DNA of 64,000 nucleotides from Mycolicibacterium mageritense. Its GTDB lineage: Bacteria; Actinomycetota; Actinomycetes; Mycobacteriales; Mycobacteriaceae. The notes below the pieces were generated by a model, which was not told the DNA's origin, searched no databases, and saw only the letters and a list, made by a program, of their open reading frames with translations. Position 1 is the first letter of the stretch; every line of letters starts with the position of its first letter. The stretch is from positions 4,154,001 through 4,218,000 of the forward strand of contig NZ_AP022567.1 of assembly GCF_010727475.1 (NCBI RefSeq), in the 5' to 3' direction. Position numbers and translations under genes: made by a program. This document shows, piece by piece, positions 41,368 to 50,873 of this stretch.

Positions 41368-42855
41368 ATGAGCCTGACCATTGCTGGATTCCGCGCGCCC
41401 GCGACCGGGCCGTCGCTGCGGTCGCCTGCCGTGCTGCGCACCGAGGTGCTGGCCGGCCTGGTGGTCGCGCTGGCGCTGATCCCCGAGGCCATCGCGTTCT
41501 CGGTGATCGCCGGGGTGGATCCGCGGGTGGGCTTGTTCTCGACGGTGACCATGGCGATCACCATCGCGATCACCGGTGGGCGGCCGGCGATGATCACGGC
41601 CGCGACCGCGGCCGTGGCGCTCGTCGTCGCACCGGTGTCCCGGGAATACGGCGCGGGCTACCTGGTCGCCACGATCCTCCTGGCGGGGGTGTTTCAGATG
41701 CTGCTGGCGCTGTTCGGTGTCGCCAAGCTCATGCGGTTCATCCCCCGCAGTGTGATGGTGGGCTTCGTCAACGCGCTCGCCATCCTGGTGCTGGTCTCGC
41801 AGCTGCCGCATCTCGTCGGCGTGCCGTGGCTCGTGTACCCGCTGACCGCGGTGGGCATCGCGGTGATGTTCGTGCTGCCGAAGGTGACCACTGCGGTGCC
41901 CGCACCCTTGGTCGTGGTGCTGGTGCTGACGCTGTTGGTCGTCGCCTTCGGGTGGAATGTGCCCGATGTGGGAGATCAAGGGGCCCTGCCCGATTCACTG
42001 CCCGTGCCCGGCTTTCCTCATGTGCCGGTGACCCTGCACACGCTGCAGGTGATCGCACCCTATGCGTTGGGCGCGGCGCTGGTGGGTCTGTTGGAGTCAC
42101 TCATGACGGCCAAGCTCGTCGACGACATCACCGACACGCCGTCCAACAAGACCCGTGAAGCGTGCGGACAGGGCATCGCCAACGTCGTGACCGCGGTGTT
42201 CGGCGGCATGGGCGGGTGCGCGGTGGTGGGGCAGACCATGATGAACGTCAAGGTGGCCGGTGCCCGAACCCGGCTGTCGACGTTGCTGACCGGGGTCTTC
42301 GTGCTGATCCTCGTGGTGTCGCTGGGTGACCTCGTCGGCCGCATCCCGATGGCCGCGCTGGTCGCGGTGATGATCGTGGTGTCGTTCGCGACATTCGACT
42401 GGCACAGTGTGGCGCCGCGCACGCTGAAGGTGTTGCCGCGCAGTGAGACTCTGGTCATGGTGGTGACCGTCATTGCCACGGTGGCGACCGGGAACCTGGC
42501 CATCGGGGTGTCACTGGGGGTGCTGGCCGCGATGGTGGCGTTCGCACGCCGCGTCGCGCACTTCACCACGGTGTCGGCGGTGACCGGACCGGACGGCACC
42601 CGGACCTACCGCGTTCGCGGGGATCTGTTCTTCGTTTCGAGCAATGACCTGGTGCACCAATTCGACTACGCCGACGACCCCTCCGAGGTGGTGATCGACC
42701 TGTCCGGGACATCGGTCTGGGATGCGTCGTCTGTCGCGACGCTGGATACGATCCGATTGAAGTACGCATCACGCGGAAAGACGGTTTCGTTCACCGGCCT
42801 TGACGGGGCGAGCCTGGACCGGCTGAACCGGTTGTCGGGGCAGTTGGGCGTGTAG
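41368..42855 (+). CDS. SulP-family anion permease with STAS domain
   Basis: A 495-aa transporter, ATG 41368 with AAGGAG upstream. The transmembrane part opens with RTEVLAGLVVALALIPEAIAFSVIAGVDPRVGLFS, the SulP signature region, and continues with about 12-14 helices. The C-terminal 100 residues (FFVSSNDLVHQFDYADDPSE, VVIDLSGTSVWDASSVATLD) form a STAS domain. Substrates of the family include sulfate, bicarbonate and other anions. It is 29 nt after the ABC ATPase and may be in the same operon, giving a general anion/sulfur acquisition locus near the sulfatase genes. Confidence 0.9.
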   Translation: MSLTIAGFRAPATGPSLRSPAVLRTEVLAGLVVALALIPEAIAFSVIAGVDPRVGLFSTVTMAITIAITGGRPAMITAATAAVALVVAPVSREYGAGYLVATILLAGVFQMLLALFGVAKLMRFIPRSVMVGFVNALAILVLVSQLPHLVGVPWLVYPLTAVGIAVMFVLPKVTTAVPAPLVVVLVLTLLVVAFGWNVPDVGDQGALPDSLPVPGFPHVPVTLHTLQVIAPYALGAALVGLLESLMTAKLVDDITDTPSNKTREACGQGIANVVTAVFGGMGGCAVVGQTMMNVKVAGARTRLSTLLTGVFVLILVVSLGDLVGRIPMAALVAVMIVVSFATFDWHSVAPRTLKVLPRSETLVMVVTVIATVATGNLAIGVSLGVLAAMVAFARRVAHFTTVSAVTGPDGTRTYRVRGDLFFVSSNDLVHQFDYADDPSEVVIDLSGTSVWDASSVATLDTIRLKYASRGKTVSFTGLDGASLDRLNRLSGQLGV

Positions 42856-42874
42856 GGCTGCTTTACGGGTGCCA

Positions 42875-42951
42875 GTGATCACACCAGTCACTTTGGCCCC
42901 GGCTGCGGAGGTGACACATGGTTTCGAAACGTGATATCGCCGGTGATACCA
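42875..42951. repeat. Intergenic repeat R2, copy a
   Basis: Starts GTGATCACACCAGTCAC..TGGCCCCGG and ends GGTTTCGAAACGTGATATCG plus CCGGTGATACC. Shares both blocks with the copy at 53416-53498. It is in the 269-nt space between the convergent SulP and ketoacyl synthase genes; its terminal hairpin is degenerate. Confidence 0.65.
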
Positions 42952-43124
42952 GGCCTTACTTCTGGGCCCAGATGTCGGCGAGCATGGTGGCGCGCGGCAG
43001 CAAGGTATATGCCGATGGGCCGAGATCCCAGACGTGCCAATCGCTGTCGTCGAGCAGGTCGAGCCCACACATGAACAGTCCGCGGCCACGCGCCCGCCGA
43101 GGGACGCGCAGCCGCGGAGTGCCG

Positions 43125-44285
43125 TCACCGGGCCGGTGCCAGGACAACCGCCGAGTTCTGGCCGCCCATCCCGAGCGAGGTCTTGAGCGTCACGCCGTCG
43201 GACATCGCGGTGGGGCCGTCCAACAACCGCGCGTGGCCGGGCGCGACCGCGGGCGGCGCCGGGACGATGCCGTACTCATAGCCCAGCGCCGCGGCCGCCA
43301 CCTCGACTGCCGCGGCCGCGCCCTGGCAGTGGCCGGTGAGCGGTTTGACCGAGTAGATCTCGGGCCGGCCGCCCAGCAGCTCGTCGACCACGCCGGCTTC
43401 GGCGGTGTCGCACTGCCGGGTGCCCGGGCCGTGCGCGTTGACGTAGCGCACGTCCGTGGCCGACACCCCGGCATCGGCCAGCGCCAACTGCACGCACTCG
43501 TCGACGTGCGTGCGGGCCGGGTCCACCGAGGTGACGTGGTAGGCGTCGTGTGTCATCGCTCCGCCGAGCAGCGAAACGTACGGTGCCGGAGTGTTTTTGG
43601 ACAACACGAAAGCCACCGATGCTTCGCCGACGGCGAACCCGCGGCTGCCTTCCTGGAACGGTCGGCAGGCGTCGAGCGGTTCGGTGTCGACCACCGCGAC
43701 ACCCAACTGCACAAAGTGGCGGACATTCTCCGGAGTCAACGACAGATCGGTGGCGACGAACACGACGTCGTCGACCACTCCGGCGTCGAGCCACATCTTC
43801 GCCGTGATCAGGCCGGCATTCCCGGACGCGCACATCGCCGACACGTTCATCGCCGGACCGTGGAACCCGAACTCCTGCATCAGCAGCGACACGGGGGTCG
43901 ACGGCATCAGCGAAAGATAGCCACGGGTCTTGCGCCGACCGCCGTCCTGGACGTAGAACTGCCGCCACTCCTCGGCTTCGGGAAGCACGATGGCGTGCAG
44001 CAGGCCGACGCGTCGACCCCGCCGCCAGCCCCGGTCTTGGGCATCGGCGATCGCTTCGCGTGCCGCGGCCCGCAGGGCTCGGCCTGAGCGGCTCGGTCCG
44101 TCGGCGGGATCGCCGCCCGCGGGAACCTGTGCGAGCCACGCGTTGCCCTGCCCGTCGTCGGCGTAGCGATCGATGAGCGCCGCGGCGGGTTTCCCGCTGA
44201 GCAGCCCGCGCCACAGCTCGGCGGTACCCCAGCCGTACCCGGTCACCGCGCCGATTCCCGTCATGTGGATTTGCTCTTCGTGCAT
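43125..44285 (-). CDS. Beta-ketoacyl synthase (KAS II-like), stand-alone
   Basis: A 386-aa thiolase-fold condensing enzyme. The catalytic triad is visible: nucleophile Cys152 in SAMCASGNAGL, His285 in YVNAHGPGTRQCD, and Lys314/His319 in KPLTGHCQGAAAAVEV. The C-terminal loop LGMGGQNSAVVL is the GGxN region. It is about 30 residues shorter than FabF/KasA. No ACP, ketoreductase or other fatty acid synthesis gene is adjacent. It probably elongates an ACP-bound chain in a specialised lipid or polyketide pathway. It is divergent from a GGDEF protein with 161 nt between. Confidence 0.87.
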   Translation of the reverse strand: MHEEQIHMTGIGAVTGYGWGTAELWRGLLSGKPAAALIDRYADDGQGNAWLAQVPAGGDPADGPSRSGRALRAAAREAIADAQDRGWRRGRRVGLLHAIVLPEAEEWRQFYVQDGGRRKTRGYLSLMPSTPVSLLMQEFGFHGPAMNVSAMCASGNAGLITAKMWLDAGVVDDVVFVATDLSLTPENVRHFVQLGVAVVDTEPLDACRPFQEGSRGFAVGEASVAFVLSKNTPAPYVSLLGGAMTHDAYHVTSVDPARTHVDECVQLALADAGVSATDVRYVNAHGPGTRQCDTAEAGVVDELLGGRPEIYSVKPLTGHCQGAAAAVEVAAAALGYEYGIVPAPPAVAPGHARLLDGPTAMSDGVTLKTSLGMGGQNSAVVLAPAR

Positions 44286-44311
44286 TGCGTTCCTTTTCTC
44301 TGAGTCGGCGG

Positions 44312-44380
44312 CGCTATTTGGCCGCCGCGGTCGGATTAACCGTCACTCGACGCTATTAACCCGATGGCGTGCACGCTATT
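44312..44380. promoter_or_regulatory. Three CGCTATT direct repeats in divergent promoter
   Basis: CGCTATT occurs at 44312-44318, 44351-44357 and 44374-44380, with ATTAACC beside two of them, in the 161-nt region between ketoacyl synthase and GGDEF genes. Could be a regulator binding array; evidence is sequence repetition only. Confidence 0.3.
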
Positions 44381-44446
44381 GCCGGATCGGGCCGTCGCTG
44401 CTTCTATGTCCTAGGCAGAAATACGCGCGAGTAACCGAAGGGCACT

Positions 44447-46111
44447 GTGGGTCGTCACGGGGGTCAACACATCGACGGTTCCGCTGAGCGCAGATTCCGC
44501 CAGCTCATCGATCAGTGTCCGGATGCGATCTGTGTGCATCAACACGGCAGGTTGGTGTACATCAACGCCGCGGGAATTCGCTGGATGGCCGCACAGTCGG
44601 CAGACCAATTGATCGGCAGGGAAATCACCCGGTTCGTTCATCCGGATTCGATTCCGCCGATGTTGGCCAGAATTGCAGAATTGCGGCACGAGGGGGAGTC
44701 GTCGGCGCCCTCGGAAGCGGTGATGCTGCGGTTCGACGGCACCATGCTGGACGTCGAGGCGGTGTCGGTGCTTACGACGTGGGATGGCGGTCCGGCGTAT
44801 CAGGTGATCTTCCGGGATCTCACCGCGCAAAAGGCTGCCCAGACCACGCTGCGATATCAGGCCGCGCTCGTCGACCATGTCAGCGACGCGATCATCGCGA
44901 CGACAACGAGCGGTCTGGTCACCAGTTGGAACCGGGCTGCTGAGGTCATCTACCGGCGCCCCGCGGCGGACGCGCTCGCGAGATTGGTCAGCGAAGCGGT
45001 CGGCGCCCCGCTCGCTCCCGGCGACATCGTCGCGGCAGGCGGTACGGCGCACGCGACGCATCGTGCCCTCGACGGGTCGCACCTGACCATCCGGGTGTCG
45101 GCCGCCGCGATGGACAACGGGTTTGTGCTCCTGTGCTCGGACCAGACCGCGGTGCGGCGCGCCGAACAGCACTTTCAATCCGTAGTGTCCTCGCTCGAAG
45201 AAGGCGTCATCGTGATGGACCGCAGTGGCCGACCGAGGACCGCCAATCCGGCCGCGCGGCGCATCCTCGGCGTCGAGGCCGACGTCCTGCTACGTAGCGA
45301 TCTCGGCGACGCCAACCCGTTCGAGCTGTGCGACGACGGGGGCCGCCCGCTCACCTTCTCCCACATCCCCATCCTCGAGACGCTCGTCAGCGGTACCCCG
45401 ATCAGCGGCCGGACCGTCGGGGTGGCGCGCTCCGATGGCTCGCGGATCTGGCTGTCGGTGAACTGTCGGCTGCTCAACCCGTCTGACCCCGACGACTCCG
45501 CCGTTCTCATCTCCTTCAGCGATATCACCGAACAACGTTCGGCCACAGAAAGACTCGCCTATCAGGCGGCCCACGATCCGCTGACCGGGCTGCCCAACCG
45601 TGCGCAGCTCGTGGAGCGGATGGCGCAGCTGCAACAGGGCGATGCGCCGCCGGCCGCCGTGCTGTTCATCGACCTCGACGACTTCAAGAAGATCAACGAC
45701 TCCCACGGACACGAAACCGGTGACGCCGTCATCACCGTCGCCGCACAGCGGCTCCGTGCGACCGTCCGGGATCTCGGCACGGTCGGGCGGCTCGGAGGCG
45801 ACGAATTCGTGGTGCTGTTGGTCGGTGAGCTCACCCGGCCCGAGCTCGACGTCGTGGCGGGCCGGATCCTCGACGCGCTGGCCGAGCCGATCATCGTCGG
45901 CGGCAAGGCAATCCATATCAGCGCGAGCATCGGCATCGTCGCGACCGATCAGGACGATCGACGTGACATCGCCGAGATGCTGCGGCACGCCGACAGGGCG
46001 ATGTACACGGCAAAAGCGTTGGGACGTCACGCCACTCACTACTTCGACGAACCCACTCAGCCGACCATCAAGGCGCGTACGCCGGGTTCGGACGTGCAGA
46101 CGCAGGTGTGA
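44447..46111 (+). CDS. PAS-PAS-PAS-GGDEF diguanylate cyclase
   Basis: A 554-aa cytoplasmic protein, start GTG 44447. Three PAS-like modules lie at about 14-130 (FRQLIDQCPDAICVHQHGRL), 140-235 (VDHVSDAIIATTTSGLVTSW) and 245-365 (FQSVVSSLEEGVIVMDRSGR). The GGDEF domain is at 385-540: HDPLTGLPNRAQL, LFIDLDDFKKINDSHGHETGD and active site GRLGGDEFVVLL, intact, so it should make c-di-GMP. The position of the RxxD inhibitory site reads RDLG, so product inhibition is probably absent. There is no EAL domain and no membrane segment. Confidence 0.9.
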   Translation: MGRHGGQHIDGSAERRFRQLIDQCPDAICVHQHGRLVYINAAGIRWMAAQSADQLIGREITRFVHPDSIPPMLARIAELRHEGESSAPSEAVMLRFDGTMLDVEAVSVLTTWDGGPAYQVIFRDLTAQKAAQTTLRYQAALVDHVSDAIIATTTSGLVTSWNRAAEVIYRRPAADALARLVSEAVGAPLAPGDIVAAGGTAHATHRALDGSHLTIRVSAAAMDNGFVLLCSDQTAVRRAEQHFQSVVSSLEEGVIVMDRSGRPRTANPAARRILGVEADVLLRSDLGDANPFELCDDGGRPLTFSHIPILETLVSGTPISGRTVGVARSDGSRIWLSVNCRLLNPSDPDDSAVLISFSDITEQRSATERLAYQAAHDPLTGLPNRAQLVERMAQLQQGDAPPAAVLFIDLDDFKKINDSHGHETGDAVITVAAQRLRATVRDLGTVGRLGGDEFVVLLVGELTRPELDVVAGRILDALAEPIIVGGKAIHISASIGIVATDQDDRRDIAEMLRHADRAMYTAKALGRHATHYFDEPTQPTIKARTPGSDVQTQV

Positions 46112-46156
46112 TCGGTGCGCGACGTGGTGGTCAACAGCCCCTCGGTGTCGCGGCGC

Positions 46157-47437
46157 TCAACCCAGCGGCGGCAGCGGATAGATCATCGGCGCCTGCGAGG
46201 CATCCGGCGGCGCGATGGCCTTGACCTGACCACCCTGGATCTGCACCAGCATCGGGTCGAGCGCGGTGTTGTTGTGGAAGTGGTCGCCCTCGGTGGCGAA
46301 CTTGATCGGGCCGTAGAAGGTCTGCAGGTCGGTCGCGGCGATCAGGTCGTTGAGCTTGCCCCGGGCGTCCTCGGACAGTGACGGCGTCTCACCCAGCTTC
46401 TCGACCGCGGCCTGCAGCACCCGGCCGGCCGCGCTGCATCCCGCGGAGGTGTAGTCGGGCGGTGAGCCGTACGCCTTCTCGAAGGCCTGCGCATATTCGC
46501 CGGCCGAGCCGAACAGGTCGTCTTTGAACGTCGCGGTCGGCAGCCACACCGAGATCCCCAGGACGCCGTCGGCTTGGCGGCCAAGGGCTTTCGAGAACGA
46601 CGCGTCGGTGATGCCGTAGTGCTCGATGATCGCCTTCGGCGTGTAGCCGGTCGCGGCCATCGCCTTGACGAAGTCGACCAGCAGCACGTCGTGGCCGCCG
46701 ACCGCCACGATGTCGGGCCGCTGCGCCGCGACCACCTGAGCCACTGGCGCCAGGTCGGCGTTCGGCGGGAACAGCGAGAAGTGCACCACGTTGAGCTTGG
46801 CGGCCTCGGCGCCCGCGCGGAAGCCGTTGGCGGTGTCGTCGGAGAACGGCTCGTTGGCGCCGACGACGGCCGCGCTGACCGGTTTGGGATTGGCGGTGTC
46901 GACGATCGACTGGATCGAGCTCGCGGCCGTCAGGTCGACCGCGGGGATGACGCCAAAGGTGAACGCGGGCTGCTTCTTCCACACGTTGGGCGACTCGGCC
47001 GAGCCCGCGATACACGGGATGCGGTACTTGGCGCAGATCGGGTCCATCGCGAGCTGCACGCCGCTGGTGTACGCGCCGAACATGGCGTTCACACCCTCCT
47101 CGGTGGCCAGCCGCGATGCGGCGTGGGCACCCGTGGCGGGATCGCTCTTGCAGTCCTGCACGATCAGGTCGACCTTGTACTTCTTGTCGCCGATCGACAG
47201 GCCGCCCTTGTTGTTGACGGTGTCGGCCCACAGCTGGTAGCCGCGCTGTGCGATCTGGCCACCGGTCGCGGATTCTCCGGAAAGCTCAAGGACCGCACCC
47301 ACTTTGAAGGTGTCGGTGGTCCCGCCGCCGTCCTGCTCGCCGCCGCACGCGGCCAGCAGGCTCGGGCCGGCCACCACACCGCCCGCGACCAGGCCGGCTC
47401 GCGTGAGAAAGACGCGACGGTTGATGTTGTGGGACAT
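46157..47437 (-). CDS. Branched-chain amino acid/amide-type ABC receptor, Tat lipoprotein (LivK-like)
   Basis: A 426-aa receptor of the Peripla_BP_6 family. The N-terminus has a Tat motif (NINRRVFLTRAG) followed by a hydrophobic stretch and a lipobox LAAC, so it is folded before export and then lipidated. Family features: FKVGAVLELSGESATGGQIA, YQLWADTVNNKGGLSIGDKK, VNAMFGAYTSGVQLAMDPIC and PDIVAVGGHDVLLVDFVKAM. It is last in the livHMGF-K order on the minus strand, 15 nt after the LivF-type ATPase gene. Ligand could be an amino acid, amide, urea or carboxylate. Confidence 0.9.
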   Translation of the reverse strand: MSHNINRRVFLTRAGLVAGGVVAGPSLLAACGGEQDGGGTTDTFKVGAVLELSGESATGGQIAQRGYQLWADTVNNKGGLSIGDKKYKVDLIVQDCKSDPATGAHAASRLATEEGVNAMFGAYTSGVQLAMDPICAKYRIPCIAGSAESPNVWKKQPAFTFGVIPAVDLTAASSIQSIVDTANPKPVSAAVVGANEPFSDDTANGFRAGAEAAKLNVVHFSLFPPNADLAPVAQVVAAQRPDIVAVGGHDVLLVDFVKAMAATGYTPKAIIEHYGITDASFSKALGRQADGVLGISVWLPTATFKDDLFGSAGEYAQAFEKAYGSPPDYTSAGCSAAGRVLQAAVEKLGETPSLSEDARGKLNDLIAATDLQTFYGPIKFATEGDHFHNNTALDPMLVQIQGGQVKAIAPPDASQAPMIYPLPPLG

Positions 47438-47452
47438 GGTGATTCCTCTCCT

Positions 47453-48166
47453 TCAGCGGCCACCCAGATAGAGGTGCATGAGCTCGCGGTCGTCTTTCAC
47501 GTCGGCGGGGGTGCCGTCGAACCGGTTACGTCCGCCGACGAGGACGTACAGCCGGTCGGCCACCCGCATCGCCTCGCGGATGTTCTGCTCGATCATGATC
47601 ACGCCGACGCCGCGTCGGGCCAGCTCGGCCGCGCGGGCCAGGACGTCGCCAACGAGCTTGGGGGACAGGCCCGCCGACGGCTCGTCGAACAGCAGGAACC
47701 GCGGGTTCAAGATGAGCGCCCGCGCGATCGACAGGATCATCTGCTCGCCGCCGGACAACTGGCCGGCCGGCACCGCGTAGCGTTCGCGCAGCCGCGGAAA
47801 CTCCACCAGCAGTTCCTCGATCCGTTCATCGAGTTGCGTGCGGGAGCGGATCGTGTAGCCGCCGACGCGCAGGTTGTCGCGCACCGACAGGTGCGGGAAG
47901 ACGCCGCCGCCCTGCGGCATCATCGCCAGGCCGCGGCCGAGCGTGCGGTGCGACGGCAGGTGGGTGAGGTCGTCGCCGTCGAGGGTGACGCGGCCGGCCC
48001 ACGGGTCGATCACGCCGACCATCGCCTTGAGCAGTGTGCTCTTGCCGCAGCCGTTGGGCCCGAAGATGCACGTGACCTCGCCGGTGCGGGCCGTCATCGA
48101 CACCTCGTGCAGGATCTGCACGCTGCCGTACCCGGCGTCGAGGTTCTCGACGGTAATCTCACTCAC
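47453..48166 (-). CDS. livF: Branched-chain amino acid-type ABC ATPase LivF
   Basis: A 237-aa ATPase, GTG start at 48166, overlapping the LivG-type gene by 8 nt. Walker A GPNGCGKST, signature LSGGEQMILSIAR, Walker B FLLFDEPSAGLSP and IMIEQNIREAMRVADR (switch region where LivF has Q instead of a usual H-loop context). The VENLDAGYGSVQILHEVSM opening is typical of LivF. It pairs with LivG to drive the LivHM permease. Confidence 0.9.
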   Translation of the reverse strand: MSEITVENLDAGYGSVQILHEVSMTARTGEVTCIFGPNGCGKSTLLKAMVGVIDPWAGRVTLDGDDLTHLPSHRTLGRGLAMMPQGGGVFPHLSVRDNLRVGGYTIRSRTQLDERIEELLVEFPRLRERYAVPAGQLSGGEQMILSIARALILNPRFLLFDEPSAGLSPKLVGDVLARAAELARRGVGVIMIEQNIREAMRVADRLYVLVGGRNRFDGTPADVKDDRELMHLYLGGR

Positions 48167-48875
48167 TCGTCGGCACCCCCAGATACGCCTCCATGACGTG
48201 CGGGTCGTGCGAGATCTCCTCAAAGCTGCCCTGCGCGACGATTTTTCCGGCGTCCATCACCAGGATCCGGTCGCAGATGTCCTGCGCGAGCTCCATGTCG
48301 TGCTCGATCACCAGGAACGTCGTGCCCGCGTCGCGCAGATCGCGGATGGCGTCGAGCATGATCTGGCGTAGCCGCGGATGCACACCGGCCGCAACCTCGT
48401 CCAGCAGTGCGACTTTGGGCTTGCGCATCAGCACCCGGCCCATCTCCAGGAGCCGCTGCTGACCGCCGGAGAGGCTGCTCGCGAGATCCTCGGCGACGTG
48501 GGTGAGCTCGAGGCGGTCCAGCACCGTGTCGGCGTCGGCGCGGGCGTTGTCCCAGTCGAACTGCACGGCGGCGGTCCAGAGGTTCTCCCGCACAGTCATG
48601 TTCACGAACAATGCCGGGATCTGGAAGGTGCGGGCCAGGCCGGCGCGGGCGATGCGGTGCGGGGCCAGGCGGGTGATGTCCTTGTCGAAGAGCGTCACGG
48701 TGCCGCTGTCCGGCTTGATCGCGCCGGTGAGCAGGTTGAACAGCGTGCTCTTGCCGCTGCCGTTGGGCCCGATGATGCCGACGATCTCCGCTTGGGCCAC
48801 CTCGAACGTGACGCCGTCGACGGCGCGGATGCCGCCGAACGCGCGGAACAGGTCGCTCACCTGCAATACGCTCAT
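48159..48875 (-). CDS. livG: Branched-chain amino acid-type ABC ATPase LivG
   Basis: A 238-aa ATPase. Walker A GPNGSGKST, the LivG-type RIARAGLARTFQIPALFVNMTV segment, signature LSGGQQRLLEMGR, Walker B VALLDEVAAGVHP (Val-Ala where most have Pro-x) and FLVIEHDMELAQDICDRI. Start ATG 48875 overlaps the LivM stop (ATGA). Works with LivF. Confidence 0.9.
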   Translation of the reverse strand: MSVLQVSDLFRAFGGIRAVDGVTFEVAQAEIVGIIGPNGSGKSTLFNLLTGAIKPDSGTVTLFDKDITRLAPHRIARAGLARTFQIPALFVNMTVRENLWTAAVQFDWDNARADADTVLDRLELTHVAEDLASSLSGGQQRLLEMGRVLMRKPKVALLDEVAAGVHPRLRQIMLDAIRDLRDAGTTFLVIEHDMELAQDICDRILVMDAGKIVAQGSFEEISHDPHVMEAYLGVPTSE

Positions 48876-49867
48876 GGTCGCGCCTTCTGGGGCGCGATGC
48901 GGCCAAGCAGCTGGTGTACCAGGCGCATTCGTCTTGCGCGGCGGGCGAGGCTGACCAGGCCGTCAGGCAGGAACAGCACGACTGCCATCACCAGGGCGCC
49001 GACGATGATGATGTAGGCGGTGGTTTCGCCGTAGCTGACGCGCAGTTGCTCCTGCAGCAGGTACAGCGCGGTCGCGCCGAGCGCCGGGCCCCACGCGTGC
49101 CCGAGCCCGCCGACGAGCACCATGACCACCAGCTGGTCGGTGATGAGGGTGTTGAGCACGCTGGCCGGGTTGATGAACGTGATCCAGTAGGCGTTGATAC
49201 CGCCCAGCACGGCCGGGATGATCGCGCTCAGCACGAAGGCCTCGATCTTGACGAGCGTGGTGTTGATGCCCTGCGCCCGGGCGGCGATCTCGTTGTCGCG
49301 CACGGCCTTCACCCGGAACCCGAACCGGGATCGTTCCAGCAGCAGGTAGCACACCGCGTAGGCGATCGCCGCGGCGGCGAGCATGGTGTAGAAGAAGAAG
49401 TTGTCGTCGGCACGGATCGGAGTGCTGAGTCCGCCGGAGCCGCCGGTGAAGTCGAGGACCGTGGTGAGTTCGCGGACCGCCTCGGCCAGGGCCCACGTCG
49501 CGATGGCGAAGTACGCGCCTTTGAGCCGCAGCGCGGGCCACCCGACCAGCGCGGCAACCGCACCGGCGATGACGGCCGCGACCGGAAGCGTCGCCCAGAA
49601 GTTCCAGTCGTGCTGGGGCTGCATGAGGATCGCCGTCGTGTACGCGCCGATGCCGAAGAACGCGACATGGCCGAAGCTGATGTAACCTGCGTAGCCGCAG
49701 ATGACGTTCCAGGACAGTGCGATTCCGGCCCACAGCGCGACACCGGTGGCGACGCGGATGTAATAGGGCGACGTCATCATCGGCAGCAGGCACAACGCCG
49801 CGACGACGAGTGCGAGCATGCCCAGGTTGAGAAACGGATTGCCCCCGGAGGCCGGCCTGTTCCTCAT
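48872..49867 (-). CDS. livM: Branched-chain amino acid-type ABC permease LivM
   Basis: A 331-aa permease with about nine helices. Start ATG 49867 overlaps the LivH stop (ATGA). Family blocks: LSWNVICGYAGYISFGHVAFFGIGAYT, LRLKGAYFAIATWALAEAV and FGFRVKAVRDNEIAARAQGI (the ATPase-contacting loop). It forms the translocation channel with LivH. Confidence 0.9.
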   Translation of the reverse strand: MRNRPASGGNPFLNLGMLALVVAALCLLPMMTSPYYIRVATGVALWAGIALSWNVICGYAGYISFGHVAFFGIGAYTTAILMQPQHDWNFWATLPVAAVIAGAVAALVGWPALRLKGAYFAIATWALAEAVRELTTVLDFTGGSGGLSTPIRADDNFFFYTMLAAAAIAYAVCYLLLERSRFGFRVKAVRDNEIAARAQGINTTLVKIEAFVLSAIIPAVLGGINAYWITFINPASVLNTLITDQLVVMVLVGGLGHAWGPALGATALYLLQEQLRVSYGETTAYIIIVGALVMAVVLFLPDGLVSLARRARRMRLVHQLLGRIAPQKARP

Positions 49868-50739
49868 GCCAGGCCCCGCCGCGAGATGCCTTGCGGGAAC
49901 AGCAACAGGGCGAGGAACAGTACCGCGAAAACCACGAGCAGGGTGTAGTTGGCGCCGACGTACGTCGTCACCACCGACTGCAATATGCCGAGGAACAACC
50001 CCGCCGCCATGACCCCGACCACCGAGCCCAGGCCCGCGAGCACCACCACGAAAAACGCGAACAACGTATAGCGCAGACCGACTTCCGGCGTCATCGCGTA
50101 GATCGCGCCCAGTAACGCGCCGGCCATCGCTGTGAGCCCGGTGTAGATCGCGTACACTAGGCTGCTGATTCGCTTGACGTCGATGCCCATCAGCCCGGCG
50201 TTCTCTTTGCTCTGCGCGGTGGCCCGGATCGCCAGGCCCGTGCGGGTGTAGAACAGGAACGCCAGGAAGAGGCCCGTCGCGATCACCGCGAACGCGAAGC
50301 CGGCCACCCGGATGGTGGGGGCCGTGATGCCGAACAGCTCGATGTTGCCGGGGAAGTACTCGGTGCGCACGGTGCGCGGGTTGTAGCCGAACGCCGTGAG
50401 CAGGCCGCCGCGGATCAGCGTGGCCAGGCCGAACGTGAACGCCAGCCCCATCAGCGCCGGCAGCGCGTACTTGCTGGTCCGGACCCGGTAGATCAGCGGC
50501 GCGATGATCCAACCGACGATCCCGAACACCACGAACACCGCGGGGAGCAGGAGAAACGCGTCGACCTTGAGGGCCTCACTGGCCACGATCGCGGCGTACG
50601 CACCGATGACCACCCACATGCCGACCGCGAGATCGACGACGTCGAGCACACCGAACGACAACGAGAAGCCGATGCTGATGGCCACGTACAACCCACCGAT
50701 GAGGATCCCCCCGACAAGCGCTTGCGCGAGTGCGGTCAT
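49864..50739 (-). CDS. livH: Branched-chain amino acid-type ABC permease LivH
   Basis: A 291-aa permease with eight or so helices, ATG 50739 with GAAAGGA upstream (an in-frame GTG-like start further upstream lacks a ribosome site). Family blocks: ALVGGILIGGLYVAISIGFSL, VVDLAVGMWVVIGAYAA, GLAIRATAQSKENAGLMGID and GSVVGVMAAGLFLGILQS. It is the first gene of the operon. Confidence 0.9.
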   Translation of the reverse strand: MTALAQALVGGILIGGLYVAISIGFSLSFGVLDVVDLAVGMWVVIGAYAAIVASEALKVDAFLLLPAVFVVFGIVGWIIAPLIYRVRTSKYALPALMGLAFTFGLATLIRGGLLTAFGYNPRTVRTEYFPGNIELFGITAPTIRVAGFAFAVIATGLFLAFLFYTRTGLAIRATAQSKENAGLMGIDVKRISSLVYAIYTGLTAMAGALLGAIYAMTPEVGLRYTLFAFFVVVLAGLGSVVGVMAAGLFLGILQSVVTTYVGANYTLLVVFAVLFLALLLFPQGISRRGLA

Positions 50740-50873
50740 GGAGTCCTTTCGGCGGGCGGTCAGGACTCTTCGGAGCGTATCCACGGTGTGGGGGAGTTAT
50801 CAGCGGATCACGCGGATTGGCTGGGGTGTACGAAGTTTCGGAGCTTTGTTGCGGACGTGGGGTGGTTTGAGCG

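Noticed and set aside
42918..44087. 389-codon plus-strand frame opposite the ketoacyl synthase
   Set aside because: Arg/His-rich shadow; the minus strand carries an intact Cys-His-His condensing enzyme.
46574..48196. 540-codon open frame on the plus strand opposite the LivK/LivF genes
   Set aside because: It is a mirror of GC-rich codons on the opposite strand, its protein is low-complexity (HRQVG, DRLD, RRG) without family motifs, and both minus-strand genes are unambiguous.
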